45,429 bases of DNA from a bacterium (GTDB taxonomy: Bacteria > Armatimonadota > Chthonomonadetes > Chthonomonadales > Chthonomonadaceae). The DNA is taken from the NCBI GenBank assembly GCA_900299305.1, contig OMJJ01000240.1, positions 1 to 45,429 of the forward strand. Direction: 5' to 3'. The notes below the pieces were generated by a model, which was not told the origin of the DNA, did not search any database, and saw only the letters and a list, made by a program, of their open reading frames with translations. The translations under genes were made by a program, and so were the position numbers. This document shows positions 16,494 to 23,758 of the stretch, piece after piece (position 1 is the first letter of the stretch; each line of letters begins with the position of its first letter).

Positions 16494-18349
16494 CACGTAT
16501 CGTCACAATGCTGTGGAGCGTGGTTATGGGTTTTGGGTGTCTTGTTACCCTCAAAGCACCTGCTTACGCGGCACCAAAGCGCAACGACCAGTACCTCCTT
16601 GTGATTCCCTCACAAGGAGACCCCAAAAAGCCCCGCAAAGACGACCCCGTTCCCTATGTGGTAGACTATCTACGTGAGGTGCTACGCGACGTGGGCAACC
16701 ATGAGGTCGCTACTTTTTCCCCCGATAACCCACGTGCAAAACGCGGGGTTATCGACCACCTTATCGACTCCAAAGACCTGATACAGCCCTACTCTAACGA
16801 GACCCTTCAAAGGTTCGCGCCGCTCTTCGGGGCAAACCGCGTTCTCTATGTGGTAGTTACGGAGACCAAAAAAGGGCTAACCGCCTCCCTCGTTCTGCTA
16901 GGCAGAGTGGGACAACAGATATGGCAAGTTCTCTCCTCCGACGAGTTCTCGACAGGAGAGGTACTCGGAACGCAATACGTTGTACCCGGCGAGAAGCGCG
17001 GTGGGTTGAAAATCGGGCGAAAAGACCTTATGGCGATGCTTGCAGACTCTATCGTCGTGCGTTTGGGGCTACCCTCACAACTCAATGAGCGTATGCCTAG
17101 CCTAAACGCCATCCGCATCAACCAAAAACCCGTCGATACTGGTACATTACCAACAAACGTCAAAAAATCCACTCCTCCCGAAAACACTGCCCCCAAAACT
17201 ACAGGGCAAGAGACCGGAAAGGAGCCACCCCCTACCGTATCCAAAGGCACACCACCTACTCCGAGTGACCCTAATCCCGCCAAAACCGTAAAGCCCAACA
17301 TAGAGACCAACCTCACTCCGAAACAGACACCGCCACCTAGCACAAAACGCCCCACTGGAGACATAACCGTAGCCACCGATGCGATATCGCTTCCGCTCAA
17401 TGTTCAGCGTACCGACTCGGAAGAGCAACTACAGCACTATCGGCAGGAGAAAGACCTCGCGAACGTTATCCTCGCTCTACGCCGCGCCCTCAACGAACGC
17501 CCCAATGAACTGATGCTCAGAGAACAACTGGTACAGGCATATCAAGACCGCGGGATGTTCCCAATGGCACGGTTAGAGGTAGAGAGAGCGATGCTTCTTC
17601 AACCCGAAAGCACCATTCTGCGGCGGCTCTATGGCAACATCCTCTTCAATCAAGGAGACGTGCCAAACGCCCTGAAATCGTACCGAGAGGCGATACGCCT
17701 CGACTCCAAAAATGTTCTCGCACAGATTGCTTTGGGAGATGCACTTCTTGCCGACAACCAGTTTAAGGAGGCGTTCGAGGTCTACGAAGCCGCTATCAAA
17801 AACTCACCTGATAGCCCCATTCCCTATCGCCGTCTTGCTCGCGCCCTCCTCACTCGTGCCGACACCGACCCCAAGAACTACGCGGCAAGCATCGACGCTA
17901 TCCTCAAAGCAAAAGCCAAGACCCCGCCCACCGACATAGACGGTTATACTGAAGACTACATCGCGATAATGCGACTGATGGAATCGCGTATCCGTGATAT
18001 GGTAAGCGACCTGCAAAACGGGATTGCAGGGTACAAACAGGGCAAAATTAAGCCTACCGAACTGAATCGCACCCTGAACGATATGAAGGAACGGGCAAAG
18101 TATGCCGAAGATTACCTAGATAGTCTTCCGCCCGCCGCAGGACACGACCCTACCCATGCCAAATATCAGCAGGGAGCCGCGTTTCTCTCACAGGCAATCA
18201 GCCTCTTTCGGGCGTACCTACAAGACAACGATGCCATGACAGAGACCACCGTTCGCACCACGCTGGTCAATGCGAACCGTGAACTGAACGCCGCAAGCAC
18301 ACGCCTAAACGCTACCAAGCCGACAGTTCCTACCAACGCACCCCTGTAG
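16484..18349 (+). CDS. Exported TPR-repeat protein of unknown function
   Basis: A 621-residue protein with a signal peptide (about residues 1-29, ending AYA-APK). It has an unrecognised N-terminal domain (30-200), a Pro/Thr/Lys-rich linker (about 215-300), then at least four TPR units around 305-470 (for example NILFNQGDVPNALKSYREAI, ALGDALLADNQFKEAFEVYE). A helical C-terminal part ends in a low-complexity tail. The start overlaps the preceding gene by ten bases. The same arrangement of linker plus TPR in both genes suggests the products act together at the membrane. It cannot be assigned to a known pathway. Confidence 0.7.
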   Translation: MRVARIVTMLWSVVMGFGCLVTLKAPAYAAPKRNDQYLLVIPSQGDPKKPRKDDPVPYVVDYLREVLRDVGNHEVATFSPDNPRAKRGVIDHLIDSKDLIQPYSNETLQRFAPLFGANRVLYVVVTETKKGLTASLVLLGRVGQQIWQVLSSDEFSTGEVLGTQYVVPGEKRGGLKIGRKDLMAMLADSIVVRLGLPSQLNERMPSLNAIRINQKPVDTGTLPTNVKKSTPPENTAPKTTGQETGKEPPPTVSKGTPPTPSDPNPAKTVKPNIETNLTPKQTPPPSTKRPTGDITVATDAISLPLNVQRTDSEEQLQHYRQEKDLANVILALRRALNERPNELMLREQLVQAYQDRGMFPMARLEVERAMLLQPESTILRRLYGNILFNQGDVPNALKSYREAIRLDSKNVLAQIALGDALLADNQFKEAFEVYEAAIKNSPDSPIPYRRLARALLTRADTDPKNYAASIDAILKAKAKTPPTDIDGYTEDYIAIMRLMESRIRDMVSDLQNGIAGYKQGKIKPTELNRTLNDMKERAKYAEDYLDSLPPAAGHDPTHAKYQQGAAFLSQAISLFRAYLQDNDAMTETTVRTTLVNANRELNAASTRLNATKPTVPTNAPL

Positions 18350-18376
18350 ATAACCGCCGGTGCTAATGAGGTTAGG

Positions 18377-19225
18377 ATGAGCCTTGAGGTTTCCAACGAT
18401 ACGCTAGTATGGGGGCTAATTACGGGGGGAATCTCCTGTATTACCTATAGTGCCTACCAGCAGTATCAGGCGCACGCCATAGAGGCTTATGCGGCACGGC
18501 TTGGGGGCGATAGGGTCATTATGAGTACTCCCCTCCATACCAAGCAAGATGCGCTACTTATGCCCGTGCGAGATACTCGTGAACAGGCAACCGCAGAGGC
18601 GATTCCTGCCTATATCCAACAACTAGAGCGCACGACCCTCACCCTGCAAACCGACCCCCAACCCGGTGTTCACTACTGGGACACGTTTCCTGTGGGCGGC
18701 TCTGTCGTGGTAGAAGCGAAAGGCGCAGACGCTATCTACCGTTTCGAGACGCGAGTGCTGGATAGAGTACGCCTTCGCTCCAACCTACAAGAGTATCAGA
18801 TTACCCTCATGCGCCCTCGTTGGGTAGTAAAGGTACAGCGTCGTCGTCATCCGCGCCTTGCTATCTCCCTTCCTATCTCTATAGAGTGCCTTACCGCAGG
18901 GCAAAACCTCCTCCGAACCGGGGTGGTCGATAATCTTTCGGAAGGCGGAGTCTCGTTACATATCGGCGATGCCCTCTCCCCGCATCAAATCGCGGACTGG
19001 CAACATAGGTTCGTACCCGGTACTACCCTCCGCCTCCGCCTCAACCTTCCCAACCTCCCTAGTCACCTACTCGCACGGGTCTGTGCCGCCGAGACGATGG
19101 TGGTACGTGGGGGCTTGGCACTGCGTTTGGGATGTGCGTTTCTCTCTCCCGCCCTCAATGAACAAGAGGCTATCCTCCGCTACATCGCTCACCTGCAAAA
19201 CCGCGAACTAGAAGACGACGTATAG
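18377..19225 (+). CDS. PilZ-domain protein (putative c-di-GMP receptor)
   Basis: A 282-residue protein. An N-terminal hydrophobic helix (about 9-28) precedes a YcgR-N-like beta-rich region (about 90-150: VGGSVVVEAKGADAIYRFET), then a PilZ domain (about 153-275). Both c-di-GMP-binding motifs are intact: RxxxR at 156-160 (RRHPR) and (D/N)xSxxG at 186-191 (NLSEGG). The YcgR-like layout suggests control of motility or exopolysaccharide by c-di-GMP. The helix would tether it to the membrane. It lies 27 bases after the exported TPR gene in the same orientation and is probably part of that unit. Binding is expected from the intact motifs but is an inference. Confidence 0.85.
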   Translation: MSLEVSNDTLVWGLITGGISCITYSAYQQYQAHAIEAYAARLGGDRVIMSTPLHTKQDALLMPVRDTREQATAEAIPAYIQQLERTTLTLQTDPQPGVHYWDTFPVGGSVVVEAKGADAIYRFETRVLDRVRLRSNLQEYQITLMRPRWVVKVQRRRHPRLAISLPISIECLTAGQNLLRTGVVDNLSEGGVSLHIGDALSPHQIADWQHRFVPGTTLRLRLNLPNLPSHLLARVCAAETMVVRGGLALRLGCAFLSPALNEQEAILRYIAHLQNRELEDDV

Positions 19226-19264
19226 CCTCCCACTAAATCCGCGCCCCAAAGTTTATTCGCTACC

Positions 19265-19293
19265 TTGCATATCGCAAGCGAGTGGAGTATAAT
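19265..19293 (+). promoter_or_regulatory. Promoter of tRNA-Met gene
   Basis: TTGCAT (19265-19270), a 17-base spacer and TATAAT (19288-19293) lie just upstream of the tRNA gene. The predicted start at about 19300 gives a leader of only a few bases. Confidence 0.75.
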
Positions 19294-19305
19294 ACAGAGT
19301 GTTAT

Positions 19306-19379
19306 GGCGAGGTAGCTCAGTTGGTTAGAGCATACGGTTCATACCCGTAGTGTCGCGAGTTCGAATCTCGCCCTCGCTA
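19306..19379 (+). tRNA. tRNA-Met (anticodon CAU), elongator type
   Basis: A complete cloverleaf. The acceptor arm GGCGAGG pairs with CCTCGCT (first pair G-U). The D arm is GCTC...GAGC, the anticodon stem TACGG/CCGTA with loop TTCATAC, and the T stem GCGAG/CTCGC with loop TTCGAAT. The discriminator is A at 19379. CCA is not encoded (CTA follows). The anticodon stem lacks the three G-C pairs of initiators and position 1 pairs with 72, so this is not the initiator. An isoleucine-2 tRNA with lysidine is possible for any CAU tRNA, but the body resembles elongator Met. Confidence 0.93.
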
Positions 19380-19425
19380 CTACTGATATTTGTTGACCTT
19401 TAACCAAAGGTAAGAGTAGTTTTTT
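19380..19425 (+). terminator. Intrinsic terminator after tRNA-Met
   Basis: Nested stem: CTACT (19380-19384) pairs with AGTAG (19415-19419) around a perfect inner hairpin ACCTTT-aacc-AAAGGT (19396-19411). Six T residues (19420-19425) follow the outer stem. Confidence 0.7.
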
Positions 19426-19499
19426 GTACCTGTTGCGTGGAGAGTTGAAGCATCCAATCTAACCTGCATCGTCACCCAAAAAGATTACTCAAATCAAAA

Positions 19500-19531
19500 G
19501 CCAGTACGCGGCAAGCGTTCTGGCTGTTTTT
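19500..19531 (+). terminator. Second intrinsic terminator downstream of tRNA-Met
   Basis: GCCAG-t-ACGC (19500-19509), loop GGCAA and GCGT-t-CTGGC (19515-19524) form a ten-position stem with one T-T mismatch, followed by TGTTTTT. It is a good terminator with no gene directly before it. It may back up the tRNA terminator or close an unrecognised transcript. The rest of 19426-19747 holds only the coding-like fragment described separately. Confidence 0.65.
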
Positions 19532-19564
19532 GTAAGTATATGTCAGTGGTACGGAGAGTAGTAT

Positions 19565-19702
19565 TTATAGCCTCCTGTCGCCTTCTGCCTCATCGTTCGG
19601 AGTTTCTGGGTCTATCTTCAGGCGTGAGAGGTCAAAGTGGTCGGCATCATGGTTGCCTTTTGTCCTGCACCGCGTTGGGAATCGGGTACGAACAGTTAGG
19701 GA
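19565..19702 (-). pseudogene. Possible gene remnant (C-terminal fragment, no start)
   Basis: An open minus-strand frame of about 45 codons ends at TAA (19565-19567) and reads like protein: TKGNHDADHFDLSRLKIDPE, then TPNDEAEGDRRL. It is preceded by an in-frame stop at 19703-19705 and has no ATG, GTG or TTG. I do not recognise the family. It is either the tail of a lost gene or chance. Low confidence. Confidence 0.25.
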
Positions 19703-19747
19703 CTACATAAACTATCACACCACAGCTAGACACGGTATAATACTCTC

Positions 19748-20449
19748 TCAAAGACACGTATAGTCTTGTGCACGGAATAACTTCCCGTAAGTGCCGTCAT
19801 CAATGAGGACAGGAACCAAGGCACCCGGCATGACCGACTCGACTGTGTTCGGGGCGTTGGGGCCGCCCAAGTCCGTACGCAACCAGCCTGGATCAAGCAG
19901 GTTCATAAGTACGCCCTTGTCTTGCAGGTGCGGTGCCGTATCCTGGACAAATTTGTCGACCGCTGCTTTAGAAACTGCATAGGCTGTCAATTCCGGCTGG
20001 TCGCGAACACCTGATGTCACATTGATTATCCGTCCCCAACCGCGCTCGACCATGCCAGGAATGAGGCGAAAACATATCCGTATCAACGCCGTACAATTAA
20101 CCTCGAAACCTCTTCGAATATCTTCCGTTCGCACATTGAGCCAGTCACTACAGTAACCCGGCTGGATAGCTGCATTGTTGTAGAGAATGTCGATAGCAGG
20201 GCCTGTGGCGAGTAGTTCGTCTAGCATTGCTTCTACTTGCGCCGGTTCTCCCAACTCGGCTGCAATCTGTAGAACCTTCACACCTTTCGCCTCCAGAGCC
20301 TCTGCTAACTGGTTCGTATGTGCTGTATCTCGACTGTGCACGATGACGTTGCAACCATAATCAGCCAACCCTAAACTCACCTGTTTGCCAATTCCTCGGC
20401 TAGCCCCTGTAACGAGTGCCCACTTGCCGCGGATGTCCGTGGTGTTCAT
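19748..20449 (-). CDS. Short-chain dehydrogenase/reductase (SDR)
   Basis: A 233-residue NAD(P)-dependent oxidoreductase. Residues 9-20 carry the Rossmann motif TGASRGIG. YNNAAI corresponds to NNAG, TSG holds the catalytic Ser, and YAVSK is the YxxxK pair. PGWLRTDLGG after it is the usual nicotinamide-side motif. All classical catalytic residues are present. The substrate is unknown. I start at ATG 20449 (MNTTDIRGKWALVTG), although the Shine-Dalgarno is weak (GAAG). A TTG at 20512 would add 21 residues. It stands alone on this strand between tRNA-Met and an insertion-sequence remnant, flanked by non-coding and decayed DNA, so it may have arrived by transfer. Confidence 0.85.
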   Translation of the reverse strand: MNTTDIRGKWALVTGASRGIGKQVSLGLADYGCNVIVHSRDTAHTNQLAEALEAKGVKVLQIAAELGEPAQVEAMLDELLATGPAIDILYNNAAIQPGYCSDWLNVRTEDIRRGFEVNCTALIRICFRLIPGMVERGWGRIINVTSGVRDQPELTAYAVSKAAVDKFVQDTAPHLQDKGVLMNLLDPGWLRTDLGGPNAPNTVESVMPGALVPVLIDDGTYGKLFRAQDYTCL

Positions 20450-20623
20450 TAGATGTTCTTCGCGGAAAATATCCTCCCGCGCCTTCCCGTTAAATAGAGT
20501 GCTGGGATACAACCAGTGTAAACCATTAGAGTTCTGTTCGACGTATCTATAGTTCGTTCCTGCAACTAACCGAGAAAATCAGCCGCGTTCAGTGCCTGAT
20601 GAGGTCACTCCCTCCTGCTTGCC

Positions 20624-20785
20624 CTAATAGAAAGCGACCTCATTCTCTGAAACCAGCGCGATAGTCGTTCGCCCCATGTCCAGCACAACTTCTAGTAAAT
20701 TCCGGGCTTTGCAGTCAGCAATCCCTGCCCTTTTGAGAGCCTCCCAATAGGGAAAGCAAACGCCAGAGGGCAGGTGGAACGCCCA
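20624..20785 (-). pseudogene. Possible gene remnant upstream of SDR
   Basis: A minus-strand open frame of 53 codons, bounded by TAA at 20786-20788 and ending at TAG 20624-20626, reads plausibly as protein: FPYWEALKRAGIADCKARNL, then LEVVLDMGRTTIALVSENE. It has no ATG, GTG or TTG start. I do not recognise it. Together with the nearby insertion-sequence remnant it suggests decay. The remainder of 20450-20839 shows nothing I can name. Confidence 0.3.
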
Positions 20786-20839
20786 TTAAAGCAATTTTAG
20801 CCCCCGCCAGTGTAAAATCGGATTAACATTGCATACCTA

Positions 20840-20855
20840 TAACCTAAGTTGCTAC
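20840..20855 (+). repeat. Left terminal inverted repeat of deleted IS
   Basis: TAACCTAAGTTGCTAC, an exact inverted copy of 21235-21250. The stop codon of the transposase remnant (TAG, minus strand, 20852-20854) lies inside it. Confidence 0.85.
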
Positions 20856-21166
20856 TTACCGAAGAGGGAGCAGGCAAGAATAGCAAAAACAATCTTTAGT
20901 TCAAATCCTATTGGAGTAACCGCATGAATAGTTCTTGCGAACTTGCAGGTTATCTGACTAAAGGTAGTCTCTACTCGCTTCCTTATGACCTGACACAAGT
21001 AGATAATATGTCCCGGATGCGGTCTCTTACTGTTCTTCCTGCGGGCTACCGCCATCTCTATCGAAGGTACCTCAGTAGTCATTTGGGTTTGTGGGTCGTC
21101 TTTTTTATCATAAGCCGCTAAAAAGTCTGCACAAAGGCAGTAAATTGTGATAGTCTCTAGTTGCAT
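20852..21166 (-). pseudogene. Transposase remnant, N- and C-terminal ends fused in frame
   Basis: 104 codons. Residues 1-30 (LETITIYCLCADFLAAYDKK, then DDPQTQMTTEV) look like a transposase N-terminus. From about residue 40, RRKNSKRPHPGHIIYLCQ and VETTFSQITCKFARTIHAVT then PIGFELK match a transposase C-terminus, including the last catalytic Glu region and the adjoining helix. About 150-200 central residues carrying the two catalytic aspartates are absent relative to DDE transposases of this kind. The join falls near TTEVPSIEMAV and keeps the frame. It is probably inactive as an enzyme; a role as DNA-binding inhibitor cannot be excluded. Confidence 0.75.
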
Positions 21167-21234
21167 GAGTGTCTCCGGTATGTAGAATGGGCTATTCCAA
21201 TATAACGCAAAGACACTCTGTGCTAAATTTTAAC

Positions 21235-21250
21235 GTAGCAACTTAGGTTA
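21235..21250 (-). repeat. Right terminal inverted repeat of deleted IS
   Basis: Exact inverted copy of 20840-20855. The homology ends at both outer borders, marking the ends of the element. Confidence 0.85.
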
Positions 21251-21322
21251 GTATATCGTCTACGTTAAATTCGAGATGACTCATGTTTCTGTCTCTCTGC
21301 TATTTTTTCTTTTACCCCTCTC

Positions 21323-21351
21323 TTGACAAAAGTACTTTGAATATGTAAAAT
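21323..21351 (+). promoter_or_regulatory. Sigma-70 promoter of the marR efflux operon
   Basis: TTGACA (21323-21328), a 17-base spacer and TAAAAT (21346-21351), about 70 bases before the MarR start. Directly after it lies CCGA-aata-TCGG, a partial palindrome placed where a MarR dimer could block transcription. The first part of the region (21251-21322) shows nothing else. Confidence 0.75.
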
Positions 21352-21421
21352 ATCTCTATATCCGAAATATCGGGAAGTTCTAAGTATCTACCCAGCAGAG
21401 ATAGGCAACTAGGAACCCCTC

Positions 21422-22036
21422 ATGAACTCCTGCACCGAAGACGAAAAGCCTATAGTATCAGAGACCTGCCCTTTCGCAGACGAATCTCCACTCAGCAGTC
21501 ACTTTTTTTTAGCCATGCACGCGCTCTGGTTCGATGAAAACCCCAACCCAGAGATGGACGCTCTGCCCCTCGCACAGTTGCGCCTCCTCTGGACAGTGTA
21601 TGCCGCTCCCTATAGAACCATGAAAGACTACAGCGAGCGACTGTTTGTTGCCCAATCTACCGTTACCCAACTTGCAGACCGCCTCGTTCACCGCGGGTTT
21701 ATCGAGCGTCAGCCCGATACCCAAGACAGGCGCGTGGTACGCCTCAAAATGAGTGAACGGGGAAAGCAACTCCTTACCGCTACCGATGCCCCCCGTAAAG
21801 AGTTGGTACAAGCCGTTTGGGAGCGTATGGGAGCAGAGGAGCAAGAGACAACTATCTTTGCCCTGAAACAGATGATAAGCCTTGCCGAAACACTCAGAAA
21901 GGAGAGAGGCAGACCCCTACCCTCCCTTCTCTCCCTGCGACATCTGCAAGCCCCAAAGGCAGAGGCTCTCGAAGCCGCTTCGCCAAAACCGATGTTAGAT
22001 ATTATGTCGCGCTCTGTACGCGGAAAAGCCAGCTAA
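21422..22036 (+). CDS. MarR-family transcriptional regulator
   Basis: A 204-residue winged-helix repressor-type protein. The core (about 30-160) includes the recognition-helix region YSERLFVAQSTVTQLADRLV and the wing RQPDTQDRRVVRLKMSERGK, a textbook MarR signature. The N-terminal 25 residues contain two Cys (C4, C16) and the C-terminal 45 residues are an extra low-complexity tail absent from short MarR proteins. It starts at ATG 21422 with AGGAA upstream. It heads a same-strand run with export genes, so it probably represses its own operon and responds to a compound the pump removes. Cys-based redox sensing is possible but unsupported beyond the residues themselves. Confidence 0.9.
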   Translation: MNSCTEDEKPIVSETCPFADESPLSSHFFLAMHALWFDENPNPEMDALPLAQLRLLWTVYAAPYRTMKDYSERLFVAQSTVTQLADRLVHRGFIERQPDTQDRRVVRLKMSERGKQLLTATDAPRKELVQAVWERMGAEEQETTIFALKQMISLAETLRKERGRPLPSLLSLRHLQAPKAEALEAASPKPMLDIMSRSVRGKAS

Positions 22037-22200
22037 ACTTGCCGCTCCGCTTTGTAAACCCATAGTGAACAGGTGAAAACGTGATAACAAAACAGTTTTT
22101 CCTGCAAAACTGCAACCAATCCTTTTGTTCTCCGTCAACAGAGTTGACACTGGGGAATCGCCGCCCCACAAAGCTCTCGCCCGAAAGGAAACACGCAACA

Positions 22201-23757
22201 ATGGTTCGCCCCTTAGCACACTCCGCCCTCTGGATACTTCCCTCCCTCCTCATAGGCGGTGTGGCACACGCGGAAGACACGGAACAGAAAACCGCTACCG
22301 TACAAACTTCCCAAAAAACTCCTGCCCAAAAAATGTATGGGCTACCCAAAAACCCCATCGTGGGAGGAGCCGTTGATACCGATTTAAGCAAACCCCTCTC
22401 CCTAGAGAGAGCCGTAAAAATCGGGTTGGCACTCCAAAACTCCATTGCTATCGCCAAAACCCAAGCGGATGGTTCCCGTGCGCGTCTCAATCAGTCGCTC
22501 TCTGCCTACCTGCCGCAAGTAAAACCCAGTATACAGTACAACTCCAACCTACAACCCGGCGGTGTTATCAACTTTGGGGGAAACCTCATAAAGTCAGGCT
22601 CCAGCTCCGAAACCTTCTCGTCGGGTATCAACGCGACTTACAACATCTGGGACACAGGGCAACGCGACGCAAGCATCGGCTCTAGTAGGCACAGCCTCTA
22701 CTCTGCCGAATACGGAGTAGCAAACCAACGCCAAACGGTTATCTTTTCCGTAACGCAAGCCTACTACAACCTCACCCGCGCCCGTGCACTCGTAAAAGTA
22801 CAAGCCGATAGCGTAACCCGCGCCAAAACCAACCTAGACCTCATCTCGGAAACCGCCAAGCAAGGAACTGCCGCCAAGTCCGACACCCTACAAGCAGAGG
22901 CAGACTACGCAAACGCACAAGTTAGCCTACTCTCTGCCCAAAGTGACTACAATGTGGCACAAGCCACCCTGAAAAACACAATGGGAATCGTAACGGCAGA
23001 GACCCTCAATATCCCCGAAGACACTCTCGGTTCTCCCGATATGAAAGGAGATAGCAGGAGTATTGAGGACTATATCAAGGTTGCCTACAGCACTCGCTAC
23101 GACCTTAAAGAACAGCAAGAGGTTGTCCGTTCCCAAGACTTCCAACTCAAGTCGGCAAAAATTAGTAGTGGGCTTACTGTAAACGCAAACGTAACGGAGG
23201 GCTACCAACTCGACCCCAACTCTGGGCAGAACCGAACCTTCACCGTTACCTTTAGCTACCCGCTCTTCGATGGAGGAAACACCAAAGCCGCCGTAGACCA
23301 GAGTAAAGCCAACTTAGAGCAGGCACGTCGTACCCTAGACCAACTAGAGCAAGGCGTTCGCCTGAACGTAGAGCAAGCATGGCTTGTGCGCGAACTGGCG
23401 CGAAGACGCGGAGTCGCCGCACAGACCGCCGTAAAAGCGGCAGACCTCAACTTCCAAGTAGCACAAGAGAAGCAAAAACAGGGCTTGGTGAACATCCTCG
23501 AACTGATAACCGCGCAGGTGCAACTCACCAACGCACAGTCTTCCTACGTGCAAGCCCTCTACGACTACTATATCGCAGAGGCAAGCCTGCGACGCAATGT
23601 GGGCATAAACGATACAGAATACACACCCAAAGTACCCGGCGCGAAACCCATTCGCTCTCTTATGCTACTCCCCAACGGAACACAGTCCGCAGGAGTATCG
23701 GGAAGCACCCTGCAAACGCCGTCCATACTCTCTGAAATAAGAAGGGGGAACCCATAA
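22201..23757 (+). CDS. TolC-family outer-membrane efflux channel protein
   Basis: A 518-residue outer-membrane channel. The signal peptide spans 1-24 (MVRPLAHSALWILPSLLIGG, then VAHA). Two OEP repeats follow, each with long helices and a beta-strand pair: the first begins LSLERAVKIGLALQNSIAIA, the second about FSYPLFDGGNTKAAVDQSK. The latter is the conserved sequence before the helix of TolC-type proteins. Trimers span the outer membrane and periplasm and dock to an adaptor. I start at ATG 22201 because the signal peptide starts there and AAGGAA precedes it. A GTG at 22081 with AGGTGA upstream would add 40 residues unlike a signal peptide. Only one base separates its stop from the adaptor ATG. 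Confidence 0.9.
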   Translation: MVRPLAHSALWILPSLLIGGVAHAEDTEQKTATVQTSQKTPAQKMYGLPKNPIVGGAVDTDLSKPLSLERAVKIGLALQNSIAIAKTQADGSRARLNQSLSAYLPQVKPSIQYNSNLQPGGVINFGGNLIKSGSSSETFSSGINATYNIWDTGQRDASIGSSRHSLYSAEYGVANQRQTVIFSVTQAYYNLTRARALVKVQADSVTRAKTNLDLISETAKQGTAAKSDTLQAEADYANAQVSLLSAQSDYNVAQATLKNTMGIVTAETLNIPEDTLGSPDMKGDSRSIEDYIKVAYSTRYDLKEQQEVVRSQDFQLKSAKISSGLTVNANVTEGYQLDPNSGQNRTFTVTFSYPLFDGGNTKAAVDQSKANLEQARRTLDQLEQGVRLNVEQAWLVRELARRRGVAAQTAVKAADLNFQVAQEKQKQGLVNILELITAQVQLTNAQSSYVQALYDYYIAEASLRRNVGINDTEYTPKVPGAKPIRSLMLLPNGTQSAGVSGSTLQTPSILSEIRRGNP

Positions 23758-23758
23758 T

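Larger units (their letters stand above)
20840..21250. mobile_element. Internally deleted insertion sequence (MITE-like, 411 bp)
   Basis: The element is bounded by perfect 16-bp terminal inverted repeats, TAACCTAAGTTGCTAC at 20840-20855 and its complement at 21235-21250. Inside is one minus-strand frame of 104 codons that joins the N-terminal end of a transposase to its C-terminal end, with the catalytic middle missing. It cannot encode a working transposase and would need one supplied from a full-length relative elsewhere in the genome. No clear target-site duplication is visible at the borders. The family looks closest to IS982-type DDE elements, judged from the C-terminal ETTFSQIT...IHAVTPIGFELK block, but this is tentative. 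Confidence 0.82.

Noticed and set aside
19736-19741. TATAAT on the plus strand near the SDR stop
   Set aside because: There is no -35 box at suitable distance and no gene follows on that strand.
20924-21121. 65-codon plus-strand frame inside the IS remnant
   Set aside because: It is antisense to the transposase remnant, and the opposite frame matches transposase ends.
19306-21250. tRNA-Met 3' end as an integration site with a downstream copy
   Set aside because: I looked for a direct repeat of the tRNA 3' end downstream and saw none. No integrase gene is present.
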